Positions 33,601 through 41,189 of a stretch of DNA of 64,000 nucleotides are shown piece after piece; within the stretch, counting starts at the first letter, position 1; each line of letters opens with the position of its first letter. The notes beneath the pieces were generated by a model. The model was not told where the DNA came from. It saw only the letters and a list, made by a program, of their open reading frames with translations, and did not search any database. The stretch is from Tessaracoccus sp. MC1679 (GTDB taxonomy: Bacteria > Actinomycetota > Actinomycetes > Propionibacteriales > Propionibacteriaceae), in assembly GCF_014164775.1 (NCBI RefSeq), contig NZ_JACJGB010000007.1, positions 62,001 through 126,000 of the forward strand, in the 5' to 3' direction. A program made the position numbers and the translations under genes.

Positions 33601-35999
33601 CCTGGGGCCACGCCGTCGGCAGTGAGCGCCTCACGCCAGGCCGCCGTGCCGACCTGCGCAGCTACTCCCAGCAGGTCAGCCGCCTCGGCAAGGGCACCGG
33701 CAAGTACGCCGCCCAGCAGCGCGCCGAGATCCGGCGCGCCATGGAGCGCTGCCGCCCGGCCGTCCCGGTGTGGATCATGCCGCTCTACCGGGTGGCGGAG
33801 CAGTTCCGCATGCAGGAGAACATGTTCGACGTGGTGGTGGTCGACGAGGCCTCGCAGGCCGGCCTGGAGGCCACGTTCCTCCAGTATCTGGCCCCGAAGA
33901 TCGTCGTCATCGGCGACGACAGGCAGGTCTCCCCCGCCGCCGTCGGCGTGGACCAGCAGCAGCTGAGAGACCTCGCCGCGCAGTACCTGCACGACGACCG
34001 GTACAAGGACACCTGGCAGGACCCGCAGCGCTCGCTGTTCGACGAGGCGGCCATGCGCTACGGCGGCCAACTGACCCTCGTGGAGCACCGGCGCTGCGTG
34101 CCCGAGATCATCGGCTTCTCCAACCGCATCGCCTACGAGCCCAACGGCATCCGACTCATCCCCGTGCGGCAGTTCGGCTCCGACCGGCTGGCGCCCTTCG
34201 TCGTGACCCATGTGCCCGACGGCGTCGAGGAGGGCACCACGGGCAAGGTCAACCGCGCCGAGGCCCGGGCCCTCGTCGACGACCTCAAGGCCTGCCTCGA
34301 CGACCCGGCCTTCGAGAACGCGTCCCTGGCCGTCATCTCGCTGGTGGGTGATCGGCAGGCCAAGTACATCGAGTCGCTGCTGCTGGCCGAGATCCCCGCC
34401 GAGGAGTGGGCCCGACGGAGTCTCCGGGTGGGCACGGCGCCGGACTTCCAGGGCTCGGAGCGCGACGTGGTGTTCCTGTCCATGGTGTCGGCCACCGAGC
34501 CGGGGCGTCGGCTGGGCGCGCTGACCCGCGAGATGTATGTGCAGCGGTTCAATGTCGCGGTGAGCCGGGCGAAGGACCAGGTGCGGCTCTTCCATTCCAT
34601 CTCGCTGAACGAGCTGCCCAACAGCGAGGACCTGCGCTTCCAGCTGCTCGACTACGCCTACGGCGTGGCGGGCCGCTCCGCAGCGGGATCCGAGGCCGCC
34701 TCGTCGGTGGTGCCGGAGGACGAGCGGGTGGAGCCGTTCGATTCGCTCTTCGAGCAGCGGATCCACAACCGGATCGTGGACCGCGGCTACACGGTGGTGC
34801 CGCAGATGGAGGCGCTGGGATACCGGCTGGACCTGGTGGTGGTCGGGGCCCGGGCGCGGCTGGCGGTGGAGTGCGACGGCGACACCTGGCACGGGCCCGA
34901 GGCGTACGAGCGCGACCTGGCCCGGCAGCGGGAGCTGGAGCGGTGCGGGTGGCGGTTCTTCCGCGTGCGGGAGTCCAGCTTCTACGTCGACCCGGCCGGC
35001 GCGCTGGCCCCGCTGTGGAAGCAGCTCGACGCGATGGACATCCGCCCGTCCGGCTGGGTTGACGACGGCGTGGAAATCGAGGGCGCGGACTCGGCGCAGG
35101 AGTTCGAGCTGGAGGTCCTTCGGGAGGAAGGCGTCGAGGAGTTCGTTGACCACCCCGTCGAGGCAGCGGACCCCGATGACGGGGTGGTGGACGACGCTGA
35201 CGCGGACGTGGATGAGGAGATCGTCGGGGAGGTCGATGTCGAGGCGGACGTGGACCCTCCCGCCGAGACCGAGGAGGCTCCCCGCCGTGACTCCGAGGAG
35301 TCGGTGGACACCACCCTGTATCCCGACCTCGCGGCCAACCTGCACCTGGCCCTCGATCGCGCACGGCGTGGCGCCACATCCGCTGCCCCTGCGCCTGCCC
35401 CGGCGAGACGTTCGGCATTGGGTGTCGAGTGGGATCCGTTGGCTCAGCTGGGCGGCTCCGTTGACTCGATCTTCCGTCGGCCGGCCGGGCTGGACCCGTA
35501 CACGGCGTTCGACGGGTCCACGAGGCCGGTAGGCGAGGGCACCGCCGCGGACATCCTCGACGGGCTGTTGCGGATTGTTGCCGTGGAGGGCCCGGTGCGG
35601 GGCAACCGGCTCCGCACCGCGTACGTGCGGGCGGCCGGAGGGTCGCGGGTCGGGAAGGCGATCGCCCAGGTGCTCGACTCCGCGGTCACCCGCGCCGTCC
35701 GACGGGGCGAGCTGGTGGCGGACAACCCATTGGGCACCGCCGGGGTCTACTCCCGCACCTATCGCGCGCCCGAGCAGCAGGAGTTCCGGCTCCGCGAACT
35801 GGGGCCGCGGACGCTCGACGAGGTGCCGCCCCGCGAGCTGCTGGAGGTGATGCGCCGGATCCGTGACGACAATCCGTCCGCCGACGACGAGCAGCTCCTC
35901 CGCGAGACCCTGCGCCTCCACGACCGCGTCTCCCTCACCCAGGCCGCTCGCACCGTGCTCGTCCCAGTGCTCACCCTGCTGCGTGGTCCCCGGATCTGA
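30642..35999 (+). CDS. Giant superfamily 1 helicase fused to Vsr-like nuclease domain
   Basis: A 1785-aa protein. The first 350 residues are a non-catalytic N-terminal region. Walker A GPPGTGKT lies at about 380-387, with a long helical insertion of about 650 residues before the second half: VVVVDEASQAG near 1067, VVIGDDRQVSP, FQGSERDVVFLSMV and NVAVSRAKDQ near 1301 (UPF1/Dna2-like motifs V and VI). A Vsr/DUF559-like nuclease domain follows: HNRIVDRGYTV, YRLDLVVVG and ECDGDTWHG (about 1410). The last 300 residues are an acidic linker and a winged-helix-like tail. GTG 30642 has only a weak ribosome site. It is probably a defence helicase-nuclease. Confidence 0.85.
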   Translation: MSDSPHYVDKAVRLFTFLAKAQQLRQAPVSDIDAYRRDGAVHWLGDLPVAAAVRWGTDTGQAWDEGPLISIDRLIPTDPPRIPTALTGWITGDALDATQRPQLAEWCPAPNGSPQRAEDHPEVATAFEEWAAAWDGWAEVTLRERPVRDAYAELFKLYVQTTQKSEELELLLGVGLLAWAPEGHERMRRHLFTVPVIPKLEESNGRLDFFLDEGSVGVHVELDMLDPSLIPDQSLVGQLETRGHDFTGNPLDAHDIEPLGRTVALQLHAEGRWDDTATLPAAHPYPTVAWAPALVLRPRNRTGLVQAFQEIAAQIEAAGEVPAGLLPLIDPDRLPPVTEVSTPGAILTFDDEIVAPLPLNDVQRRILERVDRHAQTLVQGPPGTGKTHTAAALLTHLLAQGQRVLVTAHTDRALREVRTKLPAQIKPLAVSVIGASRDDLADLRTAVDHISRRAGDHDEEASAHRIQELAEQAAQLDKRRRALSRDLVDARSHEVAELGHGAYSGTLAAIAQRYQAEAGQHGWIADFVGFTPDSASPLSDDEALEWLALLRDTSLGEDAVESSRRRIPSGSVLSAEAFAAHVRSESEATTAAAPLADSPGHESMAALSALPVEQRAALRERLTEFVNTAADLTRLPLQWVDDALAAVRGGTGDIWRARASELANGVGRVDAVLEQLPAGVRVELPGDMDRMHAMATALERHLGNGGALKTRADGTVKIGAFAPGVVKECRELLEQARVDGLPPTTAQALRVLMAHRDASGLLNELDRAWPASVDIPEEDTPRERVEWHRIQLSYLLRVVELGDRIRAEDEFLRTRGIVPPAWGDGAAVERLARSIAAIDAADAVAAAREPLNSLGEEISAVAGWSDAAEPVHRLSNAVDARDHEGYARALARLVRLEQVAEAIARRDTLTHQVRATAPALAEAILTSPDDDAWGSRLAHLEAAFGWGAVGAWVLAQDQVDANSIQAQISVADQRLRSVAENIAAQRAWGHAVGSERLTPGRRADLRSYSQQVSRLGKGTGKYAAQQRAEIRRAMERCRPAVPVWIMPLYRVAEQFRMQENMFDVVVVDEASQAGLEATFLQYLAPKIVVIGDDRQVSPAAVGVDQQQLRDLAAQYLHDDRYKDTWQDPQRSLFDEAAMRYGGQLTLVEHRRCVPEIIGFSNRIAYEPNGIRLIPVRQFGSDRLAPFVVTHVPDGVEEGTTGKVNRAEARALVDDLKACLDDPAFENASLAVISLVGDRQAKYIESLLLAEIPAEEWARRSLRVGTAPDFQGSERDVVFLSMVSATEPGRRLGALTREMYVQRFNVAVSRAKDQVRLFHSISLNELPNSEDLRFQLLDYAYGVAGRSAAGSEAASSVVPEDERVEPFDSLFEQRIHNRIVDRGYTVVPQMEALGYRLDLVVVGARARLAVECDGDTWHGPEAYERDLARQRELERCGWRFFRVRESSFYVDPAGALAPLWKQLDAMDIRPSGWVDDGVEIEGADSAQEFELEVLREEGVEEFVDHPVEAADPDDGVVDDADADVDEEIVGEVDVEADVDPPAETEEAPRRDSEESVDTTLYPDLAANLHLALDRARRGATSAAPAPAPARRSALGVEWDPLAQLGGSVDSIFRRPAGLDPYTAFDGSTRPVGEGTAADILDGLLRIVAVEGPVRGNRLRTAYVRAAGGSRVGKAIAQVLDSAVTRAVRRGELVADNPLGTAGVYSRTYRAPEQQEFRLRELGPRTLDEVPPRELLEVMRRIRDDNPSADDEQLLRETLRLHDRVSLTQAARTVLVPVLTLLRGPRI

Positions 36000-36077
36000 C
36001 CCTTGGCGGCGATGGTCTGCGGCACCCCCGTGATCCGGTCGCTCTGAGGATTGCTCTACCCACCACCGGAGCGACGG

Positions 36078-37370
36078 TCACAGGGGGCGGCCCGCGTGGA
36101 GGTGGCCCAGCGCGATGACGTTGACGCCATCGGGCCGGGTGAAGCTCTCGGCCCCCGCGGTCAGCACGTTCAGGGTGGCCAGGTCCCGCGCGCGCTGCTC
36201 GGACACCTTGGCGCTCAGCTGCTTCAGGCTGGCCGCGGCGTCGTCGATACTGCTTGCCCCCCCGAGCTTGACCTCGAATGCGCTCCATCTGCCATCTCCG
36301 AGTTCGACGACGGCATCCACCTCGAGCCCCGAGCTGTCGCGGTAGTGGTAGACCGCGCCGCCCAGCATCTGGGCGTAGATCCGGAGATCACGGACAGCGA
36401 GCGACTCGAAGAGCAGCCCGAACGCCTCAAGGTCACCGAGAAGGGCGCCCTGCCCGGCGCGCAGAGCGGCGGTTGCCAGCGATGGGTCGACGAAGTGCCA
36501 CTTGGGTTGCACTCGCAACCGGACCTTCGAGCGCAGGTGCGGCGCCCAAGCCGGCTGCTCCTCGACGACGAACACCCGGGTCAGCGCGTCGATGTACCTG
36601 CGCACAGTCTGCGCGGACACCTCGGCGTTGGCGGTCCCGGGGGCGGGGATCTCCGCCTCCCCGCTCAGTTTGGTGGCCGACACCTCGGTGGCGGTGTTCC
36701 GGGCCAGAGCCCTCAGCAGGGCGCCCACCCGAATGGGGTCGGCGCTCAGCCCGGCAAACCGCAGATCCGCGCGCGCCACGTCGTCCAGATAGCCGGCGAG
36801 ATACTCGGTGGGGGATCGGCTCGGCTCGATCACCAGCGCGGGCCAGCCGCCCCGCACGATCAGCGCGGCGTACTCTTCGACGCTTGGACCCCCCAGACCG
36901 GCGATCCCAGTCGCGTGATCGGCGTCGGCATGGGTGAACAGGTCGTGGAAGCTCACCGCCCGGATGCTGTCGCCGCTCTCGTCGAGCGACATCGGTCGCA
37001 GGGTGACCCGCTGGAAGCGCCCAGCACCGCTGTGCCGGGTGAGATCGTCGGCGGGCGTTGCCGAGCCGGTGAGGATGAACTGTCCGGCGATTCCCCGATG
37101 GTCCACCTCGTGGCGGACTGCGTTCCACAGCGTCGGCGCCAGCTGCCACTCATCGACCAGGCGAGGAGTTGGGCCAGTCAGCACCGTACCCGGCGAGACT
37201 TCCGCCAGCCTCGCTGCGTTCGGCGAGGAGTCCAGACGCACCGAGCTTGCCGACAACTGGAGGCCGGTGGTCGTCTTGCCCACGGCGCGGGGACCCTGGA
37301 GGATCACGGCACCGAAGTTGCCTAGCGCTCGACGAACCAGGCTGTCAGCCAAGCGTTCTCGGTACTCCAT
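36078..37370 (-). CDS. AAA ATPase with DUF4143 domain
   Basis: A 430-aa protein. AVILQGPRAVGKTTTGLQLS (P-loop about 26-33), VDEWQLAPTLWNAVRHEVD, then FILTGSATP mark the AAA_14 ATPase half. The C-terminal DUF4143 nuclease-like half has GLLFESLAVRDLRIYAQ, YRDSSGLEVDAVVEL and AFEVKLG, matching a PD-(D/E)XK order (E, D, E-x-K). Such proteins are widespread accessory genes of unclear role. The start is 10 bases from the 23-bp-spaced repeats. Confidence 0.88.
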   Translation of the reverse strand: MEYRERLADSLVRRALGNFGAVILQGPRAVGKTTTGLQLSASSVRLDSSPNAARLAEVSPGTVLTGPTPRLVDEWQLAPTLWNAVRHEVDHRGIAGQFILTGSATPADDLTRHSGAGRFQRVTLRPMSLDESGDSIRAVSFHDLFTHADADHATGIAGLGGPSVEEYAALIVRGGWPALVIEPSRSPTEYLAGYLDDVARADLRFAGLSADPIRVGALLRALARNTATEVSATKLSGEAEIPAPGTANAEVSAQTVRRYIDALTRVFVVEEQPAWAPHLRSKVRLRVQPKWHFVDPSLATAALRAGQGALLGDLEAFGLLFESLAVRDLRIYAQMLGGAVYHYRDSSGLEVDAVVELGDGRWSAFEVKLGGASSIDDAAASLKQLSAKVSEQRARDLATLNVLTAGAESFTRPDGVNVIALGHLHAGRPL

Positions 37371-37380
37371 GAGGCAACGG

Positions 37381-37464
37381 TATCAGTCCTGCACACGTTG
37401 AAGTATCACTCTTGCATTCGTTCGGCCATCATTCCTGCACATATCTCGCTATCACTCCTGCACT
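37381..37464. repeat. Four iteron-like copies at exact 23-bp spacing
   Basis: Fifteen-base copies related to TATCACTCCTGCACA start at 37381, 37404, 37427 and 37450. Each spacing is exactly 23 bp, with unrelated bases between. They lie immediately upstream of the DUF4143 ATPase start (37370, leftward), where a cooperative repressor would bind. Two more copies are at 30523-30562. The remaining DNA to 37589 includes a small hairpin (GTTCTG/CAGAAC) and the transaldolase leader. Confidence 0.8.
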
Positions 37465-37589
37465 CCATGGTCACGGTTCTGCCCCATGGCAGTCAGAACG
37501 CCCAAGCAGGCAACAAGAAGCAACCCCACCGTCTGTGACACCCGTCCGCCTAGGCTCGAAAGAGACCCCCACTCCATAGGAGGATTTCC

Positions 37590-38663
37590 ATGACCGACCG
37601 CCTCAAGGCCCTCAGCGACGCCGGCGTCTCCATCTGGCTCGACGACCTCTCCCGCGACCGCCTCACCTCCGGCAACCTCGCCGAACTGATCGAGACCAAG
37701 TCCGTGGTGGGCGTGACCACCAACCCGACGATCTTCGCCTCCGCCCTCAGCGACGGCGACTCCTACGCCGAGCAGCTCCAGGGCCTCACCGACGTCGACG
37801 AGGCCATCCAGCTCGCCACCACCACCGACGTCCGCGACGCTGCGGACCTCCTCAAGCCCATCTACGACCGCACCGGCGGCTTCGACGGCCGCGTCTCGAT
37901 CGAGGTTTCACCCGAGCTCGCGCACGACACCGACGCCACCGTCGCGGAGGCCCAGAAGCTCTACGACGTGGTGGGCCGGGAGAACCTTCTTGTGAAGATC
38001 CCCGCCACCAAGGCCGGCATCCCGGCGATCGCAGAGGTCATCGGCCGCGGCATCTCGGTCAACGTCACCCTCATCTTCAACGAGGCCCGCTACCGCGAGG
38101 TGATGGACGCCTACCTCACCGGGTTGGAGACCGCCGACGCCGCCAGCCGCGACCTCGGCACCATCCACTCCGTCGCGTCGTTCTTCATCTCGCGCGTGGA
38201 CGCCGAGATCGACGCCCGCCTCACCAAGCTGGGCCGCGAGGACCTCAAGGGCAGGGCCGCCATCGCCAACGCGCAGGTGGCGCTGGGCGCCTTCGACGAG
38301 GTGTTCGGCTCGGAGCGCTTCGCCGCGCTCAAGGCCAAGGGCGCCAACCCTCAGCGCCCCCTCTGGGCGTCGACCGGCACCAAGGACCCCTCCTACCCCG
38401 ACACGCTCTACGTCTCCGAGCTGGTGGCGAGCAACATCGTCAACACCATGCCCGAGAAGACGCTCAACGCGTTCGCCGACCACGGCGAGGTCGGCAGCCC
38501 CATGGAGGGCACCGCGGACCAGGGTCGCGCGGTGCTGAAGGAGATCACGGACGCGGGCGTCGACCTCGACGACGCGTTCCAAGTCCTCGAGGACGAGGGC
38601 GTGGAGAAGTTCATCGTCAGCTGGAAGGAACTCCAGGAGACGGTGAGGCGCGCCCTCGCCTGA
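37590..38663 (+). CDS. tal: Transaldolase
   Basis: A 357-aa transaldolase of the long actinobacterial class. [10 protein letters not shown] (about residues 41-50) is the signature. The Schiff-base lysine is in [20 protein letters not shown] and [11 protein letters not shown] complete the barrel. It moves dihydroxyacetone units between sugar phosphates in the pentose phosphate pathway. AGGAGG stands at the right distance before ATG 37590. In many actinomycetes tal is next to tkt and zwf; here it is isolated between defence genes. Confidence 0.95.
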   Translation: MTDRLKALSDAGVSIWLDDLSRDRLTSGNLAELIETKSVVGVTTNPTIFASALSDGDSYAEQLQGLTDVDEAIQLATTTDVRDAADLLKPIYDRTGGFDGRVSIEVSPELAHDTDATVAEAQKLYDVVGRENLLVKIPATKAGIPAIAEVIGRGISVNVTLIFNEARYREVMDAYLTGLETADAASRDLGTIHSVASFFISRVDAEIDARLTKLGREDLKGRAAIANAQVALGAFDEVFGSERFAALKAKGANPQRPLWASTGTKDPSYPDTLYVSELVASNIVNTMPEKTLNAFADHGEVGSPMEGTADQGRAVLKEITDAGVDLDDAFQVLEDEGVEKFIVSWKELQETVRRALA

Positions 38664-38699
38664 CGAGTCCCCCGGGGAGCGATCGTCGCGCGTCAGGGA

Positions 38700-39206
38700 T
38701 CAGCCTTCGCCTCGCCCCTGGCGCGCCCGCCTCGAAGCGTCGGCGTAATCAGCCTGCTCAGCCTCGTACAGGCCAGCTCCGACGGCGTCCTGGGTGAGCT
38801 CATCGAGGGCGAGTCGGCGCCGAGACCGCTTGCGCTCCTGGTAGTCGAGCACGTCGCGCAACCGGACTCGACGGTGCCTCCCTGCGCCCGGCGACTCGTG
38901 CGGAATCTCGTCGGATTCCAGGAGCTTGACCAGCGTGGGACGGCTGATGCCGAGGAAGTCGGCCGCCTGCTGCGTGGTGAGGAGTTGATCGATCGGGGCG
39001 ACGGTGATCGCTTTGCCTTCGCGCATGGCGTGTACGACGTCAACCAGGACCCGATAGGCCTCGAGCGGCAGCGCGACGGTCTGGCCGTCGGGGCCCAGAA
39101 GGGCGGCGGGTTCGGTGACCTTATCCAGAAATCGTGAGAGGTCGAGCATGGGCTCGAGGTCTTGTGGAGGCAGAACGGTCGTGCCGCGCGTCGTTGACTC
39201 GGTCAT
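38700..39206 (-). CDS. Excisionase-type HTH protein, orphan antitoxin-like
   Basis: A 168-aa protein. LLTTQQAADFLGISRPTLVK (about 80-99) followed by IPHESPGAGRHRRVRLRDVL is the MerR-like excisionase domain seen in antitoxins that precede PIN toxins. The N-terminal part (GPDGQTVALPLEAYRVLVDV) is the common antitoxin lead. The gene that would normally follow, a PIN toxin, is missing: transaldolase ends 36 bases downstream on the other strand. On the minus strand TAGCAT lies just before the ATG, so the mRNA may be leaderless or nearly so. Confidence 0.8.
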   Translation of the reverse strand: MTESTTRGTTVLPPQDLEPMLDLSRFLDKVTEPAALLGPDGQTVALPLEAYRVLVDVVHAMREGKAITVAPIDQLLTTQQAADFLGISRPTLVKLLESDEIPHESPGAGRHRRVRLRDVLDYQERKRSRRRLALDELTQDAVGAGLYEAEQADYADASRRARQGRGEG

Positions 39207-39286
39207 GACCCCATGCTAGCCCAATTCGCAATATTCGAAAAGGATCGCGACCCCACGAGCCACCTGGGCACTGGGTCAGCTGTAAC

Positions 39287-39316
39287 ACCTACTGCAACAT
39301 TGGTGTTGCAGTAGGT
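39287..39316. repeat. 13-bp perfect hairpin
   Basis: ACCTACTGCAACA and TGTTGCAGTAGGT form a 13-bp perfect stem with a TTGG loop. It lies between the antitoxin-like gene and the RIO kinase terminator. Both genes point left, so the hairpin is upstream of the antitoxin start and could be its operator. TGTTGCAGTAG recurs at 25063-25073. Confidence 0.6.
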
Positions 39317-39322
39317 ATGACA

Positions 39323-39372
39323 GAACCGGTCGCTCTCGAGGTGGGTAGACCAACCATGAGAGCGACCGGTTC
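39323..39372 (-). terminator. 15-bp stem-loop after the RIO kinase gene
   Basis: GAACCGGTCGCTCTC and GAGAGCGACCGGTTC form a perfect 15-bp stem around a 20-base loop, nine bases past the kinase stop. No T-run follows. It is the strongest terminator-like structure in the window. Confidence 0.75.
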
Positions 39373-39380
39373 GCCGCCGC

Positions 39381-40232
39381 TCACCAGGCGTGCGCCAACA
39401 CCTCCCCGAGGAGGTCGTCGCCGTCGACCGCCAGCCCCGCGCGGCTGAACCAGGTGGCCATGTTGGTGCAGTCGCGGTGGAGGAAGTCGAAGGCGTACGG
39501 GTTGGACGCCAGGTCCACCAGCTGCGGCACGTCGATGATGATCAGGCGCGGCTCGTCGTCGATCCCGGTGACCAGCGTGTTGTAGGGGCTGAGGTCGCCG
39601 TGGACGAGGCCGAGGCGGGCCATGGTCTGCATGGCGTCTCGGAGTTGCTCGAAGAGCTGCTCGACCTGCGGTTTCGACGGCCGAACCTGGTGGAGGCGCG
39701 GGGCCGCGGCGTCACCGTCGGAGATGAACTCCATGAGGATCTCCGTGCCGTCGATCTGCACGGGGTACGGCACGGGGACGCCGGCCGTGTGGAGGGTGAC
39801 GAGCGCGTTCCACTCGGCGCGCGCCCAGAGGCCCGCCTCGACGGTGCGGCCGTAGGACGACTTCCGCGCGACGGCACGGGTGTCGCGGCTGTTGCGGATG
39901 CGGCGGCCCTCCGTGTAGCCGGTGTCGCGGTGGAAGAGCCGACGGTCGGTGGACCGGTAGCGCTTGGCGGCCATGACGACGGAGCGCGCCGGGTCGTCGG
40001 GCACGGCGCGTTCGAGCAGGGAGACGTCCGCCTCCTTGCCGGACTTGAGCAGGCCGAGGTCGGTGTCGACGGCGGCCGCGGCGGTCACCAGCCAGTCAGG
40101 CCAGGGCTCGGGTCCGCGGCAGAGCCGCTCGATGGAGTCCCAGGTGGACCAACGTTGGTTGTCTGCGAGGTTGTCGAGGTAGGCGGTGGTGGGGGCGTCG
40201 CTCCAACTGAACGACGACAGAAGGTTTGGCAA
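39381..40232 (-). CDS. RIO1-type serine protein kinase
   Basis: A 283-aa RIO kinase: LLKSGKEADVSLLE is the RIO flexible-loop start, AAKRYRS has the ATP lysine, VHGDLSPYNTLV the catalytic loop, and IIIDVPQLVDL the metal-binding DFG equivalent. Bacterial RIO kinases are widespread in actinomycetes but their substrates are poorly known. The ATG is preceded by a GGAG-rich stretch. Between 40233 and 40455 I see leader sequence and no further gene. Confidence 0.9.
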   Translation of the reverse strand: MPNLLSSFSWSDAPTTAYLDNLADNQRWSTWDSIERLCRGPEPWPDWLVTAAAAVDTDLGLLKSGKEADVSLLERAVPDDPARSVVMAAKRYRSTDRRLFHRDTGYTEGRRIRNSRDTRAVARKSSYGRTVEAGLWARAEWNALVTLHTAGVPVPYPVQIDGTEILMEFISDGDAAAPRLHQVRPSKPQVEQLFEQLRDAMQTMARLGLVHGDLSPYNTLVTGIDDEPRLIIIDVPQLVDLASNPYAFDFLHRDCTNMATWFSRAGLAVDGDDLLGEVLAHAW

Positions 40233-40455
40233 GGGTGGTTCTCCTGAGGAGGAGGCACCCGGCGGGAAATGTCAGGCGGCGGGGGCCTCAAGTGTGTGGG
40301 GGGTTGAGAAGGCATGCACAACAGCTTTGGGTGTCATCTCTCTCCTCCCTTCACGAGGCTTCCTGGATTCCTGGCGCGATCCGCGCACTCCGCTCAGGGT
40401 AACAAGGCAATCGCCTGAGGGCTAGAGCGAGCGGACGCACACCCGCGGGAATAGC

Positions 40456-40775
40456 ATGGAAGTAGCCCACTCCACGCCACCCGCTCCCGGCATGGTCGTC
40501 CCTCGGGTTCGGCCTGGTCTCGCTCGTAGCGCTGGCCTGGCCGCTCCTGTTGAGCCGGACCGCACCGTCGGGTGATGAGGGCGAGGTGACGGCGTCCAAT
40601 TCGCAGCTGCTGCCCTTGGCGTCGACCTCTCTCGCTGGTGGCGCTCGCCCTCGGCGTGTACGCCCTCAAGCGTGGGGACCGGCACTGGTCGGTGTGGGTC
40701 GGGCTGGTCGCGGGTGGCGTGACGGTCGCGTTCTGGCTGTGCTTCCTGATCGCCCACATCGTCTCCCCGGCCTGA
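40456..40775 (+). pseudogene. Small membrane protein gene broken by frameshifts
   Basis: Three frames in turn carry pieces of one protein: an ATG at 40456 (EVAHSTPPAPG), then FGLVSLVALAWPLLLSRTAP from about 40500 in the next frame, then LVALALGVYALKRGDRHWSV and VAFWLCFLIAHIVSPA to TGA 40773-40775 in the third. The hydrophobic segments fit a small protein with three membrane helices. Shifts near 40495 and 40620-40635 would stop translation. A sequencing or assembly error cannot be excluded. Confidence 0.5.
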
Positions 40776-40799
40776 GCCGCCCCAGCTGCTCGCAGTAGG

Positions 40800-40828
40800 T
40801 TGACCGGCTAACTAGTCAGGCGTACGAT
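40800..40828 (+). promoter_or_regulatory. Leaderless promoter of the PadR operon
   Basis: TTGACC (40800-40805), a 17-base spacer and TACGAT (40823-40828) make a strong promoter. The transcription start predicted seven bases on is ATG 40835 itself, so the regulator mRNA should be leaderless. An ACTAGT palindrome (40811-40816) within the spacer may be an operator core. Confidence 0.7.
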
Positions 40829-40834
40829 CTAGGT

Positions 40835-41188
40835 ATGGAATCTGACATCGCATGGCCGAGCGAGTGGCTGCGCGGCGTCCTAGGTGTGTGCGTGCTGCGG
40901 ATCCTCACCGACGGTCCCACCTATGGCTACGAGATCGCCGCTCGCCTCGCCGCCGCCGGCCTCGGGACGGTCAAGGGCGGCACGCTGTACCCGCTGCTCG
41001 GCCGATTCGAGGATGCCGGGTGGGTCGAGATCGAGTGGCGGCCCGGCGACGGCGGGCCCGGGCGCAAGTACTACAGCCTTACGCCCATCGGCCGGGCCGC
41101 GGCTGCTGATGAGGCCGCCCGCTGGGCCCACTTCACCGACACGACCCGACGTCTCACCGACTCCCTCGTCGACTCCAGGAAGGCCTGA
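40835..41188 (+). CDS. PadR-family transcriptional regulator
   Basis: A 117-aa PadR protein: LGVCVLRILTDGPTYGYEIA, the winged-helix KGGTLYPLLGRFEDAGWVE, and GPGRKYYSLTPIGRAA. It starts at ATG 40835 without a ribosome site behind a good promoter. The next gene starts after one base. PadR proteins usually repress the adjacent membrane-protein gene and themselves. Confidence 0.93.
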   Translation: MESDIAWPSEWLRGVLGVCVLRILTDGPTYGYEIAARLAAAGLGTVKGGTLYPLLGRFEDAGWVEIEWRPGDGGPGRKYYSLTPIGRAAAADEAARWAHFTDTTRRLTDSLVDSRKA

Positions 41189-41189
41189 C

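Noticed and set aside
38659-38697. Terminator after transaldolase (CCTGACG/CGTCAGG)
   Set aside because: Only a 7-bp stem around a 25-base loop; too weak to list as a feature, though CCCCGGGG in the loop may help.
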